This document shows positions 22,360 through 33,189 of a stretch of DNA of 64,000 nt, piece by piece (within the stretch, counting starts at the first letter, position 1; every line of letters starts with the position of its first letter). Origin of the DNA: Aspergillus flavus (Eukaryota > Ascomycota > Eurotiomycetes > Eurotiales > Aspergillaceae). A program made the position numbers and the translations under genes. Location: contig NC_092409.1 of the NCBI RefSeq assembly GCF_009017415.1, positions 1-64,000 on the forward strand, in the 5' to 3' direction. Under the pieces are notes generated by a model. It ran no database searches. It saw nothing but the letters and a program-made list of their open reading frames with translations, and was not told where the DNA came from.

Positions 22360-23379
22360 ATGAATCCTGCTATGACGAATTCGAACAGCCTTCCTGTTGA
22401 AGTAATATTGATGATTCTTGATTGCTTCGAGGATGATTCAACGCTGTAAGCCCTCTCCCTTGTGGCCAAAACACTACGCACCATAACCCAACCACGCCTT
22501 TTTAGGGAAATTCCCTTAAGCTCTTCAATCATTCTGCCATTATTGCTCCTGCTCCGAACACTCATTAGTAGCCCCGATCTAGCTGCACATGTGCTGTCCT
22601 TGGAAATAGATGATGCTGCGGAGTCAGATGAGGAAAGCGAGCCCGACAGTCCAGCGAATTTTCCCCAAGCGAGGAAACAGCATGTGGTTCCACTTTTCAT
22701 TTCAGGTGCTGAAATTGCTGTCGTGACTGAGGAGGTTAGAAATCTCAATGTCCCCTGGCAAGATGCTGCTCCATCCATCCTAGAGACGACGGACGCAGGG
22801 GTTCTTTCTGTATTGCTCATGTCATTCACACCAAACCTCTACCACTTTTCCATCGATGTGGATCATCGTCACCCTGGTTTACTACTTAATCTAGCTAAGA
22901 GGCTAGGTGACGGCGGTTCAAGACCTCTTGGCTAAAAAGGTAACGGTCCTTACATCTTGCCTGCTTCCAAGATGGCCGTAGCCCTAAAGTAACCTTTAGA
23001 CGTGGCTTTAATCCTTCATCTGCTTCGTTTAACTGAGTTTCAGCTTATTGGTTGCGCTGGATGCAGCCGGGAGGAAGCTACTCAGTCAAGGCTACTAGGT
23101 GTGCTCAATAAGCCACTTTCCTTATCAACCTTCTCAGTAATACAGAGCGATCTGGACGCAGCAAGTATGGAAATATTATGTCGCTCCTGCAAAAAATTAA
23201 CAGTCTTTCACTACGACGAGGGCGATATGGGAAGTGAGCAGCTGAGTCATCGGGAATTAAACTCTTCTTTGCAGTCCCAGAGGCATAACTTGGTAAACCT
23301 ACGAGTTGGCCACAGCAGCGAGAAAACCCTAGGAAGACTTTATCCCAATTTGACCAGATATAAGATTGGGGGGGAATAG
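22360..23379 (+). pseudogene. F-box-like protein relic
   Basis: One frame runs from ATG 22360 to 23379 with three in-frame stops: TAA 22447-22449, and two TAAs near 22935 and 22990. The N-terminal 45 residues (SLPVEVILMILDCFEDDSTL, then LSLVAKTLRTITQPRLFREI) have the F-box pattern of fungal proteins, which in this family links to Skp1 in SCF ubiquitin ligases. The rest is leucine-rich with no catalytic motif. The first stop is explained by CAA to TAA. No frameshift is evident, so decay appears to be by point changes. Confidence 0.65.
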
Positions 23380-23767
23380 TAACAAAAACCACGCGCCGGT
23401 CACCCTCCGAGTTGTCAGAAGAGATCTGTCTAGGTTTAATGCAAATGTCAGCCTCCAATAGTCATACTTCATGTTCCAGTCAGCTTCTGTAACGAATATT
23501 TGTTGGGATATAAAACAGCATCGTAGAGTCAAGGTACGAAGTATCTCTGGCCGCCGGAAATTCAGCGTGGAAGCGGAGCTTGCGCCAACATATCGTGGAC
23601 GTCAACTCGAGTCGACGATCCCGACGTCCTTAGAAGTATGGAGATACCTGTGGTTAGTATCATTATTTAAGGGCGCGAAACAAGCACGGGTCCATGTGTG
23701 CACAATCTATTGTCTACAAACTTCGCCAGTTATCTTATTCACACTATTTCGAGAACCCAGAGCAAGC

Positions 23768-25704
23768 ATGCCGAACACCATTCGCGATATAAGGGAAACG
23801 ATTGTCGACGATGAAAATAATTTGTTATTTGAAAAAAACGTCTCAGTCCCCCTGAAAGAACCGAGCAGTGTCATTCGATGCAATGTCTACCGACCTAAGG
23901 GGGATGGAAAATACCCAGGTCTCATCACTTATGGCCCTTATGGCAAGGATATATACTATGGGGAGCACGTCTCCCAGATCGAACCTTTGTTCTTCTTGTA
24001 TTGAAAATCGTACTGATCTAACATCCTGTTGTAGCTTCCATCCAAAGTCTTTCTCCGAGGTCAATCCTGCCCACAAATCGAAATATTCCGCATGGGAGAT
24101 CCAGTCTTCCGGACTCGTCAAGGATATGTTGTTATCCGCGCCGATGAACAAGGCTTAGGATAATCTCCTGGGGTTTTGGATACAATGTCTGCCGGAACTG
24201 CTGACTGTTTCTTCCAGCTGATAGAATGGGCAGCTGAACAGCCTTGGAGTTCGGGAAAGTTGGGTCTGTTAGGCGTAAGCTACTATGCTGGTGAGACACG
24301 GATAATGGAAACGATGTAATATAACATCTAATAACTGGGAATCTAGGAAGTCAAGGGCGTGTAGCCGCAAGAGCGCCCAAGGGCCTGGCATGCATTATCC
24401 TACATGAAGGAATGTCAGACTATTATCGCGACCGCTGTCGGCATGGCGGTATCTTGTCCAATAACTTCATCAACTTTTGATGGAACCGCCACGTTATTAC
24501 CAACCAGTACGGCCATCCAGAGCGTACAGCAGCCTACTGGAGCGAAGACACTATTAAAGGTAATCTCTCCGAAAACAAGTTGCACCAGCAAATTCAAGAT
24601 CAAAACGCAGAGAATACAGAGAACAAATTCCTAGATAATAATTACTACGCCTCAAAGATCTTTCAGTTAGAAGACATTGACATTCCAATTCTCTCGGTCG
24701 CAAGTTAGGACAGAATCTCGCTGCATCTACATAGCAATGTCGAGAGCTACACCTAGGCTAGATCACAATACAAGTTCCTTCAGTTTATTATGAGCCGTCA
24801 TAATCTTCCCTTCTACTACATTAAAGAGATGAATATACAAATAAGCTTCCTAAATACTTTCCTAAATGGTAACGACCATGCTAGCTGGACCACCGGCTAT
24901 AAACCGCGTGTTAGTCTCTGTCTACGAAAAGGCGATATTGGGTTCAACGACCCAGCTGGAAAGAAAACCTTCCCTTGTCGCAATGAGAACGAATGGCCCC
25001 TTGCGCGCACCGTTTATACCCGTTATTACCTCACGTCCTCGCTCGGTCTCACCCAAAAGTTAACGGCCTTCGCAGCGTCCCAGCTGGGATACCAAGCCGG
25101 GGGCAGTGATATAGGTCGATTATCTTGCAGTTCAAAACGCCACCGTGCGTCAGAGAGATGGAGATAACCGGGCACCCTGTAGCTCATCTGGCTATTTCAG
25201 TGGAGAGTGCTCAGTCTTCTCCTCCATCGAACCTAGATTTGGATATCTTTGTCACACTTCGCCACTTCTCCGCTGTCGGGGAAGAGGTTCACTGCACTGG
25301 ATCGTCAGGAGATTCGGTTCCTGTGACGAAGGGGTGGCTCCGAGTGAGTTTGTGCAAGGTCAATCACGATAGCTCCTATCACCGGGACTATCTTCCTAGA
25401 CGGGAATACCGCTCGTCAGACGTTCTACCGTACGAATGTGACGTCGAGTTGTGGCCGACAAATGTGGTGGTTGAGGCAGGCAGACCCTTGGTGTTCGAAG
25501 TCGCATCAGTCGACACTGAGGGTGCAGGGCTGTTCAAACATAACTCGCCTGTTGATTGGTACGTCAGCTTATTTTCTCAAGAATTTAGACTAACTAGTGT
25601 CAATTATTAGGCCACCCTCCAAGTTTGAAGGGACGAATTATATCCATTTTGGAGAAGGGCGTGAAAACTACATCGTTTTGCCGATCATTCCTGGGGACTC
25701 ATAG
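23768..25704 (+). pseudogene. CocE/NonD-type (X-Pro dipeptidyl-peptidase family) hydrolase relic
   Basis: It starts MPNTIRDIRETIVDDENN and follows the alpha/beta-hydrolase family of CocE and X-prolyl peptidases: YRPKGDGKYPGLITYGPYG, then (after an intron near 23970-24030) FHPKSFSEVNPAHKSKYSAW, GYVVIRADEQGLG, and the nucleophile elbow LLGVSYYAG near 24285. A second intron (GTGAGA...TCTAG) follows, then GLACIILHEGMSDYYRDRCRHGG. The C-terminal jelly-roll portion (VSLCLRKGDIGFNDPAG through NYIHFGEGRENYIVLPI) ends at 25704, after an intron GTACGT...TTATTAG. It is dead: TAA 24161-24163 (at a Gln), TGA 24478-24480 and TAG 24706-24708 (both at Trp), plus later changes. All three stops fit C-to-T or G-to-A. 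Confidence 0.8.
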
Positions 25705-26452
25705 ATCTGCGTATATAACATCCAGGGTTGTTCTAGAGATAGGAAGAAATGTCTTGTGGCGAACCATAGATGTAGGTCGAGAGCTGGGAAAGAGCGTACG
25801 ACTACAAAATGTCATCATGTATACATTTCACATGTTCTTCGCAGTGACTGTATTGTTGGTATGCATTAATGACTCGATTTAACACATACTACATATAGGA
25901 TGGTCTGGTGGGGGCAATCTTTGCCGTTTGGTTGTTCAGGCAAGATATGGTCAGTGCCATCGAGAGTAGACCATACCTGATACGGTAGGGTAGGAAGATC
26001 TGAACGCAGGAAACGTGCTATATCAGTTGAGCAATGACCTTCAAGAACGAAGAATCCGGAATTATTGGAGAGGACTGCACTGCCCTTCAACACAATGAGA
26101 ATCTACATATTGTTACCCCCACGTTGTATCAAGTATAAGTATCAAGGATCTTGGCAGCTTACCCCACGCAATGTGGATGGTCTTTCCCCGCGATTTAACC
26201 CCGGAGGATCGGCAAGAATCTGCGGGGCATGACTGGGGTCGAGCTGATGGTCTTAAATTGTCTCCGAAGAGCTCGCCCAGAATGCGTCGTTTCAAGGTAC
26301 TGCGGTTATCCCTCGGTCTAAGGACGGGTATTTGGGGGGGGGGGGGAGGGGGGGTAGGGGGGTTTCTTCTATATAAGACATCATGAACCCGTTGAGTAAC
26401 CACCCACTTACAGGTTCTCTTTCCCTAAAACCCCAAGCGATTTATCTCCAGT
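25705..26452. other. Spacer and upstream region of the MFS gene
   Basis: No gene is recognised. The right half is the likely promoter and 5' leader of the MFS transporter and contains the G-run listed separately. This spacer also marks the change from mutated relics to mostly intact genes. Confidence 0.6.
26334..26362 (+). promoter_or_regulatory. G-run with G-quadruplex potential
   Basis: Thirteen G, one A, seven G, TA and six G follow one another about 90 bases upstream of the MFS start codon on the coding strand. Such a run could fold as a G-quadruplex in promoter DNA or the 5' leader. It could also be partly a sequencing artefact of homopolymers. Confidence 0.5.
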
Positions 26453-28398
26453 ATGTTTCGAAAAGAGAAGAAAGACGTGCTCGAGGTTGAATATATGGAC
26501 GAGAAGGCCGCCCCTCATGATGCCATCCAACAACCCAGAATGCCAGCCTCACTGTCGGCCCTATCAGGATCAGAGTATACTACGCTCGGCCGGAAGGCCA
26601 TCCTGAAATTAGATTCTCGGGTGATGCCATGCATGGTAATCATGTACATCATGAACTATCTAGACCGACAGAACATCGCATCAGCAAAGCTAGCAGGAAT
26701 TGAAGAAGATCTGAGCATGAACGATGTGCAATACCAGACATGCATTAGTATTCTGTTCATCGGCTACAGTAAGATGACTAGGCTGCTCCTACCTTTCCAG
26801 CTCCATTGACTTGCCATTTCTCTGCTCTTAGTCGCTAACCGATATCGTTGTCGCAGTCCTAATGCAAGTTCCTTCGAATATCATAGTTGGGAAGATTGAG
26901 CGTCCCGGGCTGTACATCTGCATCTCGATGGCGTTATGGGGTGTCATTTCTGCGTGCATGGCTTCCGTCAAAAACTACTCGGGGATCTTGGTTTGCCGTT
27001 TTTTTCTTGGGTTTGTCGAGGCCATCTTCTTCCCGGGTGCCTTGTTCTACCTGTCACTTTTCTATAACCGAAAGCAATACGCCCTTCGAACCGCAATCTT
27101 GTACTCCGGGTCCCAGTTGGGGAACGCATTTGGGGGGCTTTTTGCGATTGCGATTCTCAAACTGGATGGCGTGCATGGATTGGCAGGATGGCGATGGGTG
27201 AGTACTAGGCTGGATGTCGTTTCCAAGTGTTTCCTTCATTGATTGACTTTATATTCCCTCTAGCTTTTTCTTGTTGAAGGAGTCGCTACTGTCGGCTTAG
27301 CTTTGATCCTTGCGTTTATTCTGCCAAATTCACTGAAATCGCTGCTGGGCTTCACCAAGCTGGAGAAGGAGTACCTGCAGTGGAACTTCGAATCGGACCA
27401 AGGACAACAAGACAATGCGGATGAGGTCGGAGCGTGGAAGGGAACGATGATGGCCCTGACGGATCCCAAGACCTGGCCCATGATGGGAACCCTGTATAGT
27501 GTAAGTCATGAGAGAGTTCTCGCGTCCCGAATCATGTTCTGATGATCGTATAGATATATATTTGTGCTGCCGTCACGAACTTCTTTCCTTCAGTCGTCGC
27601 CACGCTGGGCTACTCACGGAATACAACATATGGACTCACAGCAGTAGGCCTTCTCATCAAGAATGGAGTACGACTATTCTCGCTTGCTAATCGCTGGTCC
27701 TGCTTTAGCCGCCATATGTTTTGTCCGTAGTCGCGATGATTATCAATGGATTTCATTCTGACAAGGCATATGGGACCCGGGAAACGCTTTTCGTACCACT
27801 ACTAACCACGAGAATAGAAACAAGAACGGTATCTGCATATCCTATGTCCCATGATTGTCTGTCTGGTCGCCAATGTTATCGCCGTATCTACGCTCAACAC
27901 CGCGGCGCGATGTAAGTTGTCCCCAACGATTCATGTCCGAATCGGGAGAAACGTCGCCAGAATAGAGCTAAGTCGGTGACACCATAGATGTTGCCATGAT
28001 GCTGATGCCTGGGTCGTTCTATTCGGCCTCGACCATTCTCTTGTCATGGGTTGCCGGCTCTATCTCGCAGCCCTCTATCAAGCGGGCATCCGCCATTGCG
28101 CTGATTAACGCGATCTGCAATACTCCCAATGGTGAGATTATCCGTTTACTAGGTCAACTACCATGGCTCATTGTCGATCGTTTTTCTAGTTTGGGCTTCC
28201 TATCTATACTTCTCCAAGCCTCGATATCTCGTGGCGTTTTTGGTCAACCTGGCCGCGGCCGCGTTGACCATTGCGCTGGCTACAGTAACGAGGATGTATC
28301 TGCGACGACAGAATCAGAGGCTGGATAGTGGCATGGATACCGGTCGTAGTGGACCGACAGCGGCTCAAAAGTCTTCTGGGTTTAGATATACGTTGTGA
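26453..28398 (+). CDS. MFS transporter, allantoate-permease (Dal5/ACS) family
   Basis: Eight exons give 495 residues. Introns are 26769-26856, 27198-27263, 27501-27553, 27644-27708, 27766-27817, 27912-27987 and 28132-28189, and the spliced length divides exactly into codons. It is an anion:cation symporter-type MFS protein: N-terminal MNYLDRQNIASAKLAGI (helix 1 motif), then ILFIGYILMQVPSNI, FFLGFVEAIFFPGALFYLS, LYSGSQLGNAFGGLFA and GWRWLFLVEG, a central loop with WKGTMMALTDPKTW, and helices 7-12 ending in VWASYLYFSKPRY. The family carries allantoate, nicotinate, pantothenate and similar anions across the plasma membrane; the substrate here is inferred only as purine-related from its neighbours. 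Intron 5 has a GC donor (AAG|GCATAT) with a CTAAC branch site and TAG acceptor. Confidence 0.88.
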
Positions 28399-28777
28399 GA
28401 TACATTTGACCCGCAAAGATCCGTAATCTCGTCGACCAGGGCTGCAATCTCCGCGGCGATCTGGGGTGCACCCTCATTGAAGACAGCCGTGTCATGCATG
28501 ACAGTGACGGTTGTTAAGTGCCTTGGCGACCTCCACCACCAGAGCGTACTTCAGTTATCTGATCGGGATCAGAACAGTGTCTCCAACGAGGATCTACAGG
28601 ATGTAGTGGGGTCTGGGATTTGAAGAAGCCACGATGCCCAATATACTCCGATACGGCGAAGCGAAGGTGTTTAGCAATAGGCGTGGACGAAGTCATGAAC
28701 TTAGATGAATAAATAATCATCCTAGCTTTGCTGCATATCCGGAGCTCGAGCCCAGCTACAAACGTTGTACTTCATAT
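28399..28777. other. Convergent spacer
   Basis: Lies between the 3' ends of the MFS gene and the adenine-deaminase-like relic. I see no coding signal; it would contain both terminators. Confidence 0.5.
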
Positions 28778-29827
28778 CTAGGCCACCGATGTAAAACTCC
28801 CGACAACGTCTGCTATTTTTTCCAAGAGAACTCTCTTTCTTTCATCTCCAATCCAGCTTCCACGCGCTCCTGAGATTGCGATGGTCTTCCAATCATCAAT
28901 GCTGAAATCAAACGCCTCCTAAACTACACAGTAATTGTTCAGTATCCCACCGCCAAAGTAGGCCGGGTCATCGCTGTTCAACGAAAATTGCACTCCGGAA
29001 TCTAAGAATTCGCGAAGGAGCAAAGAAGCGATGGATTTGATAGTGCACAAGTAAACATTTGACAGTGGGCAGATAGTAAGCAAGGTGCCCTTTGCAGCGA
29101 TCTCTTTCAAAAGCCCTTGATCTTCAACCAAGCGGATGCCATGGTCAATTCGCTCGGCATCTAAAGAGTCGAGCGCTCCTTTGATGTAAGAAACATCGCC
29201 TTCCTCGCCTCCATGGGCCGTACGCCGTAGCCCAACCTCTTTGGCTTTCTGAAACACGTCTGTAAACAGCTCCGGGGCGAATCCCACTTCCGAAGAGTCT
29301 AGCCCGACGGCATGGATAGAACCATCACGGATAAAATCATTGACCGAGTCAAAGGTAGCTTCGGCGGACGCCACCGGCAAGTGACGGAGAAAACACATGA
29401 TGCGACAAGATGTGACCTCCAATTCGGATTCGGCACGATCCAGGGCGCGCTTATAGCCTCTGGTGACTGATGCTATAGGAACACCCCATGGGGTGTGCGA
29501 TTGTGGATCGAAGAACACTTCTGCATGGTGAACCCCATCCGCATGGGCCGCGAGAACATAGTACCATACCAATTCGTAAAAGTTATCCTCGGTAATCAAG
29601 ACCGACATGTTCGCGTATTGAATGTTCAGAAAGTCATCGAGATTGTCGAACCGATCATATCTGGCTGCCAAAGCTTCGGGGCTTTGGAAGTGCGGCAAAT
29701 CAGGAAGGGCAATCTTGTTCTTCCTTGCAAGAGAGAAACCAGCTCCGGAGTCAAAGCACCCTCGAGACGAATGTGATACTCACATTTTAAGACTGAGGAG
29801 GAATGGATGAAGTGGTGATTTGCACAT
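28778..29827 (-). pseudogene. Adenine/adenosine deaminase-like gene, broken
   Basis: The coding strand begins MCKSPLHPFLLSL and continues with the family's metal-binding start, but a frameshift precedes it. The H-x-H-L-E-G box reads H-I-R-L-E-G, losing one zinc ligand. A second frameshift lies before RKNKIALPDLPHF. The remaining 259 codons are clean: NFYELVWYYVLAAHADGVHHAEVFFDPQSH, RTAHGGEEGDV, ERIDHGIRL and SLNSDDPAYFGGG are the known catalytic blocks. A TAG at 28919-28921 (fits CAG to TAG) stops it about 47 codons early; sense codons continue to a natural stop at 28778. The pattern suits the fungal adenine deaminase (Aah1-like) branch, giving hypoxanthine. It is inactive here but recently so, and convergent with the MFS gene. 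Confidence 0.8.
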
Positions 29828-30456
29828 AGTGCCGGCGATGCTTTGCGTTTTCTACGGAGGAAAGAAATTGAGTTTGATTTTGATCACTTCGCTATCTCCT
29901 TGGAGGCATATTTAATATATTCCACCTAAAGCCATTTATCTTATCTGTGACGCCAATTGCCGTGTGTCCAAAAGATAAGATCCCTTTTCATCCCTTTGTA
30001 TACGCATCTCATGAATAAGCTTATGTGTCACCCCATATAACTTCTGCCCTCAAGGTTTGGCCGATAATCTGGCTATCTAATCTTATCCTACCCAACATTG
30101 GTCTCCTGCCAAGGTTGGCACTAAATGTGGTCCGGGTGTACGTGCGTGCAAGCGAGAGCCCGCCCTAAGCAGAGATGTAGTATACAAAGGGGCAGGTTAT
30201 CTTGCACTTCGACTAAATCCCTACAATAAGGAGCCTACCGTGACATTGGTATTACCAAACTACAAGGTACATCTGCAAACGCGAAACAAACTTTTGTGGA
30301 GAAGTAATTGAAGATTTTCAAGTCTGTATGTTTTCTATTCTTGATACTACTAACTTAGGTTGTGAGAATGTAATCCCTGCGACATAACTAGGTATTAATC
30401 AGTATATTTCTTGAAAGCTGACTGATGTATCCTGAAGAAACAAGGCTTACCCTATG
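29828..30456. promoter_or_regulatory. Intergenic region with GATA-type sites
   Basis: Upstream of the adenine-deaminase-like relic lie several GATAAG/CTTATC sites, such as around 29936-29945 and 29974-29979, with others near 30063 and 30083. In Aspergilli, HGATAR sites bind AreA, the nitrogen regulator. Both flanking genes concern nitrogen-rich purines, so a nitrogen response is plausible. No other gene is seen here. Confidence 0.45.
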
Positions 30457-30990
30457 CTAAGCCCTATTCGACCAATATAGTGCAGCATCTTCTACTACCT
30501 TCTGTTCCCACCCCTCAGCCTTTAGCGGCCCCAAGACCTCCACAGGCGTTTGCCCCGCAGCAAAGACTGCCCGGCATGGTAGATCGAGAGTCAGATTCTC
30601 CACGTTTCCGGCTCCTATGAGTTCTTGCAATGTTTTCTCCGACGCCAAGTAGACCAACCGTCCAATATGAGCCCAGTAAATAGTTCCAGCGCACATAGCA
30701 CAGGGCTCCCACGTTGAAACCATGGTACATTTCGCCAGGTAGTTCCAGTCGTAATTATCCGCGGCATTGCGGGCCACTTCACATTCAGCATGTCGAACGT
30801 GTGAGAGCGAGAGGGATGAGATCAACACGGTTTCATTGTCGGGACTTAACAAGAGCGCTGCGAATGGTCGCTTGGAATGAACCTCCCGTCCCGATTGTTG
30901 GAGAGCGACACACTTGGCTGCAGCAGAATCAAGCTGCTCTGCTGTGAAGGGTAAAGAAGCAAGGGTATCGGAGGTGGCTTCGAACGTCAT
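30457..30990 (-). CDS. Guanine-deaminase-like nucleobase deaminase (CDA fold)
   Basis: Single-exon protein of 177 residues with the zinc-dependent cytidine/guanine deaminase fold. The zinc ligands and proton shuttle are visible: H-A-E near residue 68 (VRHAECEVA) and P-C-A-M-C near 96-100 within STWEPCAMCAGTIYWAHIGR. The EPCxMCxGxIYWA form is closest to the small bacterial guanine deaminase (GuaD) type rather than to the FCY1 cytosine deaminase, so guanine to xanthine is the best guess; a general nucleoside deaminase remains possible. No signal peptide, so cytosolic. It is divergently transcribed from the NCS1 permease and lies next to an adenine-deaminase-like relic, which supports a purine role. 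Confidence 0.8.
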   Translation of the reverse strand: MTFEATSDTLASLPFTAEQLDSAAAKCVALQQSGREVHSKRPFAALLLSPDNETVLISSLSLSHVRHAECEVARNAADNYDWNYLAKCTMVSTWEPCAMCAGTIYWAHIGRLVYLASEKTLQELIGAGNVENLTLDLPCRAVFAAGQTPVEVLGPLKAEGWEQKVVEDAALYWSNRA

Positions 30991-31137
30991 GACGAGATGA
31001 AGATTATGGATAAAGAAAGATATTCAATGCGTGTGCAATAGAGTTGGATATTTTCGAGGGAAAGAGAGATTCATGTGGCACGCACACTTACTACGTACTC
31101 CTTGGTTCGAGGAGTTAACAACTCATTAGATCAGCAG

Positions 31138-31430
31138 CGGCGGTATCCGCCGATACAACACACAACGAGAATATATTTAAGCTCCATCTACGCCTAGTTT
31201 CAAATTTGAGTTGGCTGTATCAGGGCGATAAGTACGGACAGGCCGCCATGATCGATAACCGGAACCCCGCATTGCCTAAGGCTGTGCTTATTGGCCCCAC
31301 TAGAGGACTCCTCGCCGGGGTCATCCAATCGGATTGGGGAGTCTACGAGATATCGGCTCTCAATCATCTGCCGGGTCCCACCTGATAAGGTTCTTTTATC
31401 TTATCGCCAAACATTGCAAGAGTGATAACA
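31138..31430. promoter_or_regulatory. Shared promoter with UaY-like and GATA sites
   Basis: CGGTATCCGCCGA at 31141-31153 fits the UaY purine-utilisation regulator consensus (TCGG-N6-CCGA) except for its first base, and an overlapping CGG-N6-CCG begins at 31138. GATAAG at 31384-31389, CTTATC at 31400-31405 and GATAA at 31424 match AreA sites and lie within 160 bases of the permease start. The stretch is the only space between the divergent deaminase and permease genes. Binding is inferred from the motifs alone. Confidence 0.55.
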
Positions 31431-31542
31431 CCTGCACATACATAGGGGTATTAACGCAGCACCATGTAGTATTTCTTATATAGCATACACATTATTAATT
31501 TGACGGGATAGACATCGACAGTTTGGATGCAATTATTGTTCA

Positions 31543-33189
31543 TTGAACAATTTGACGAACAATTTAGACCATGTTTCGGCCATGAAGAATTTCATACTAC
31601 CTCGTTGGCCCCGGTTGCAGGTGCCGCAAACTGAATCCAGTTTCGTACGCGGAGATGTGCGATGGACGAACAAAGATCTCGACCCGGTTCTCAAAGATAT
31701 GCGAAAATGGACCGTTCTTAGTTTCATTGGTTACTGGGTGTCCGATTGTTTCTCCGTTGCAAACTGGCAGCTGGCGAGCAGCATCATCGCTATTGGACTC
31801 TCTTGGAAAGAATCTTTGGGGATGGTTGCTCTAGGATTCTTTATCCTATCTATTGTGATAGCCATGAACGGAGCCATTGGAGCCATCTATCATGTTCCTT
31901 TTCCGGTGATTGCACGCGCAAGCTGGGGATTTTGGGGCTCCTATATTCCTGTCCTCTCAAGATTGATTCTCGCCGTATTTTGGTTCGCCACTCAAGTTGT
32001 GAACGGGGGAAACTCCGTTGCTGTCATGATTGGAGCTATCTGGCCAAGCTTCCTCGACATCCCAAACGCACTCCCAGCGAACGAAGGTATTACGACGCAG
32101 GGCATGGTGGGATTTTTCATCTTTTGGCTAGTTCAGATCCCTTTCCTACTGGTCCACCCAAATAAGCTGCGGTGGCTATTTCTTGTCAAGTCCATTGTTG
32201 TGCCCACTGCATGGATCGCTATGCTCATCTGGGCTTTTGTCAGCACGTCAAATGCAGGTGACCTTTTTTCACAGAAGAGTCAATTGACTGGGTCATCCTA
32301 TGCCTGGGCCTTGATGTCCGCTCTTACCTCGGTCATTGGAAACTATGCGACTCTGAGCGTCAATCAAGCAGATTTTTCGCGGTATTCTTGCGTCAACCCT
32401 CGGTGGCACATACTCTACGTCTTCCTCCTCCCAGCATTCTTCACGTTCATTGCATTTATTGGCATCGCCGTCTCCTCCGCCGGACAGGCCAAATTCAACA
32501 CCGACTCAATCCCGTGGGACCCCAACGTTCTTATTTCATTCTGGAATAATCGGGCTTGTCGATTCTTCGGGGCGTTTTCTTTTGCCCTCGCCGCGCTGGG
32601 ATCTAATATCTCTGCAAATTCGTTGGCAGCGGCAAATGATTTCTCCGCCCTTGCGCCTCGATTCATCAATATTCGACGTGGTCAACTCCTCTGTGCGCTA
32701 CTTGCCTGGGCGCTCGTCCCTTGGAAGATCCTAGCCTCAGCAGGCAATTTTCTCAACTTTATGTCAGCTTATGCGGTTTTCCTCGGGCCTATCGCTGCCA
32801 TTATGCTGTGTGATTATTGGATCGTTAAACGCCGGAAATACGACTGCGTCGCCTTGTATCGGCCTATGGGGATTTATCGGTACTTTCATGGATTTAACCT
32901 TCATTCTCTGACGGCATTCGTGATCGGTACAGTTCCCAGTCTCCCTGGCTTGATGCATTCAGTTAATGCAAACATCGAAATTGGGGTTGGAATTCATCCA
33001 TATGAGTTCGGTTGGCTTCTAGGTTTTGTCGGCAGCGCGGTGGTTTACGTTGGTCTGAGCGTCTGTTTCCCCTACGCCGATGCAAATATCATGACCGCCA
33101 TCCTTCCGGACGACCATCTGGAAGAAGGTGGGGTTGAAGTGAATATTGTAGTATTAGAGAATGAACAGAAGGGCAAGGAAAAGAACTGA
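31543..33189 (+). CDS. NCS1 family nucleobase permease (Fur type)
   Basis: Uninterrupted frame of 548 residues with about twelve hydrophobic helices, matching the NCS1 purine/pyrimidine/allantoin permeases of the Fur branch. Key marks are the N-terminal RWTNKDLDPV, helix 1 WVSDCFSVANWQLASSII, GAIYHVPFPVIARASWGFWGS (family motif), NGGNSVAVMIGAIWPS, NYATLSVNQADFSRY (substrate-site helix 6), NISANSLAAANDFSALAPRFI and the late block LCDYWIVKRRKYD. The family imports uracil, allantoin, uric acid or related bases by proton symport at the plasma membrane. The substrate cannot be read from sequence, but the adjacent deaminase and the UaY-like site suggest a purine. A later ATG at 31582 (MKNFILPRW) is an alternative start. 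Confidence 0.9.
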   Translation: MNNLTNNLDHVSAMKNFILPRWPRLQVPQTESSFVRGDVRWTNKDLDPVLKDMRKWTVLSFIGYWVSDCFSVANWQLASSIIAIGLSWKESLGMVALGFFILSIVIAMNGAIGAIYHVPFPVIARASWGFWGSYIPVLSRLILAVFWFATQVVNGGNSVAVMIGAIWPSFLDIPNALPANEGITTQGMVGFFIFWLVQIPFLLVHPNKLRWLFLVKSIVVPTAWIAMLIWAFVSTSNAGDLFSQKSQLTGSSYAWALMSALTSVIGNYATLSVNQADFSRYSCVNPRWHILYVFLLPAFFTFIAFIGIAVSSAGQAKFNTDSIPWDPNVLISFWNNRACRFFGAFSFALAALGSNISANSLAAANDFSALAPRFINIRRGQLLCALLAWALVPWKILASAGNFLNFMSAYAVFLGPIAAIMLCDYWIVKRRKYDCVALYRPMGIYRYFHGFNLHSLTAFVIGTVPSLPGLMHSVNANIEIGVGIHPYEFGWLLGFVGSAVVYVGLSVCFPYADANIMTAILPDDHLEEGGVEVNIVVLENEQKGKEKN

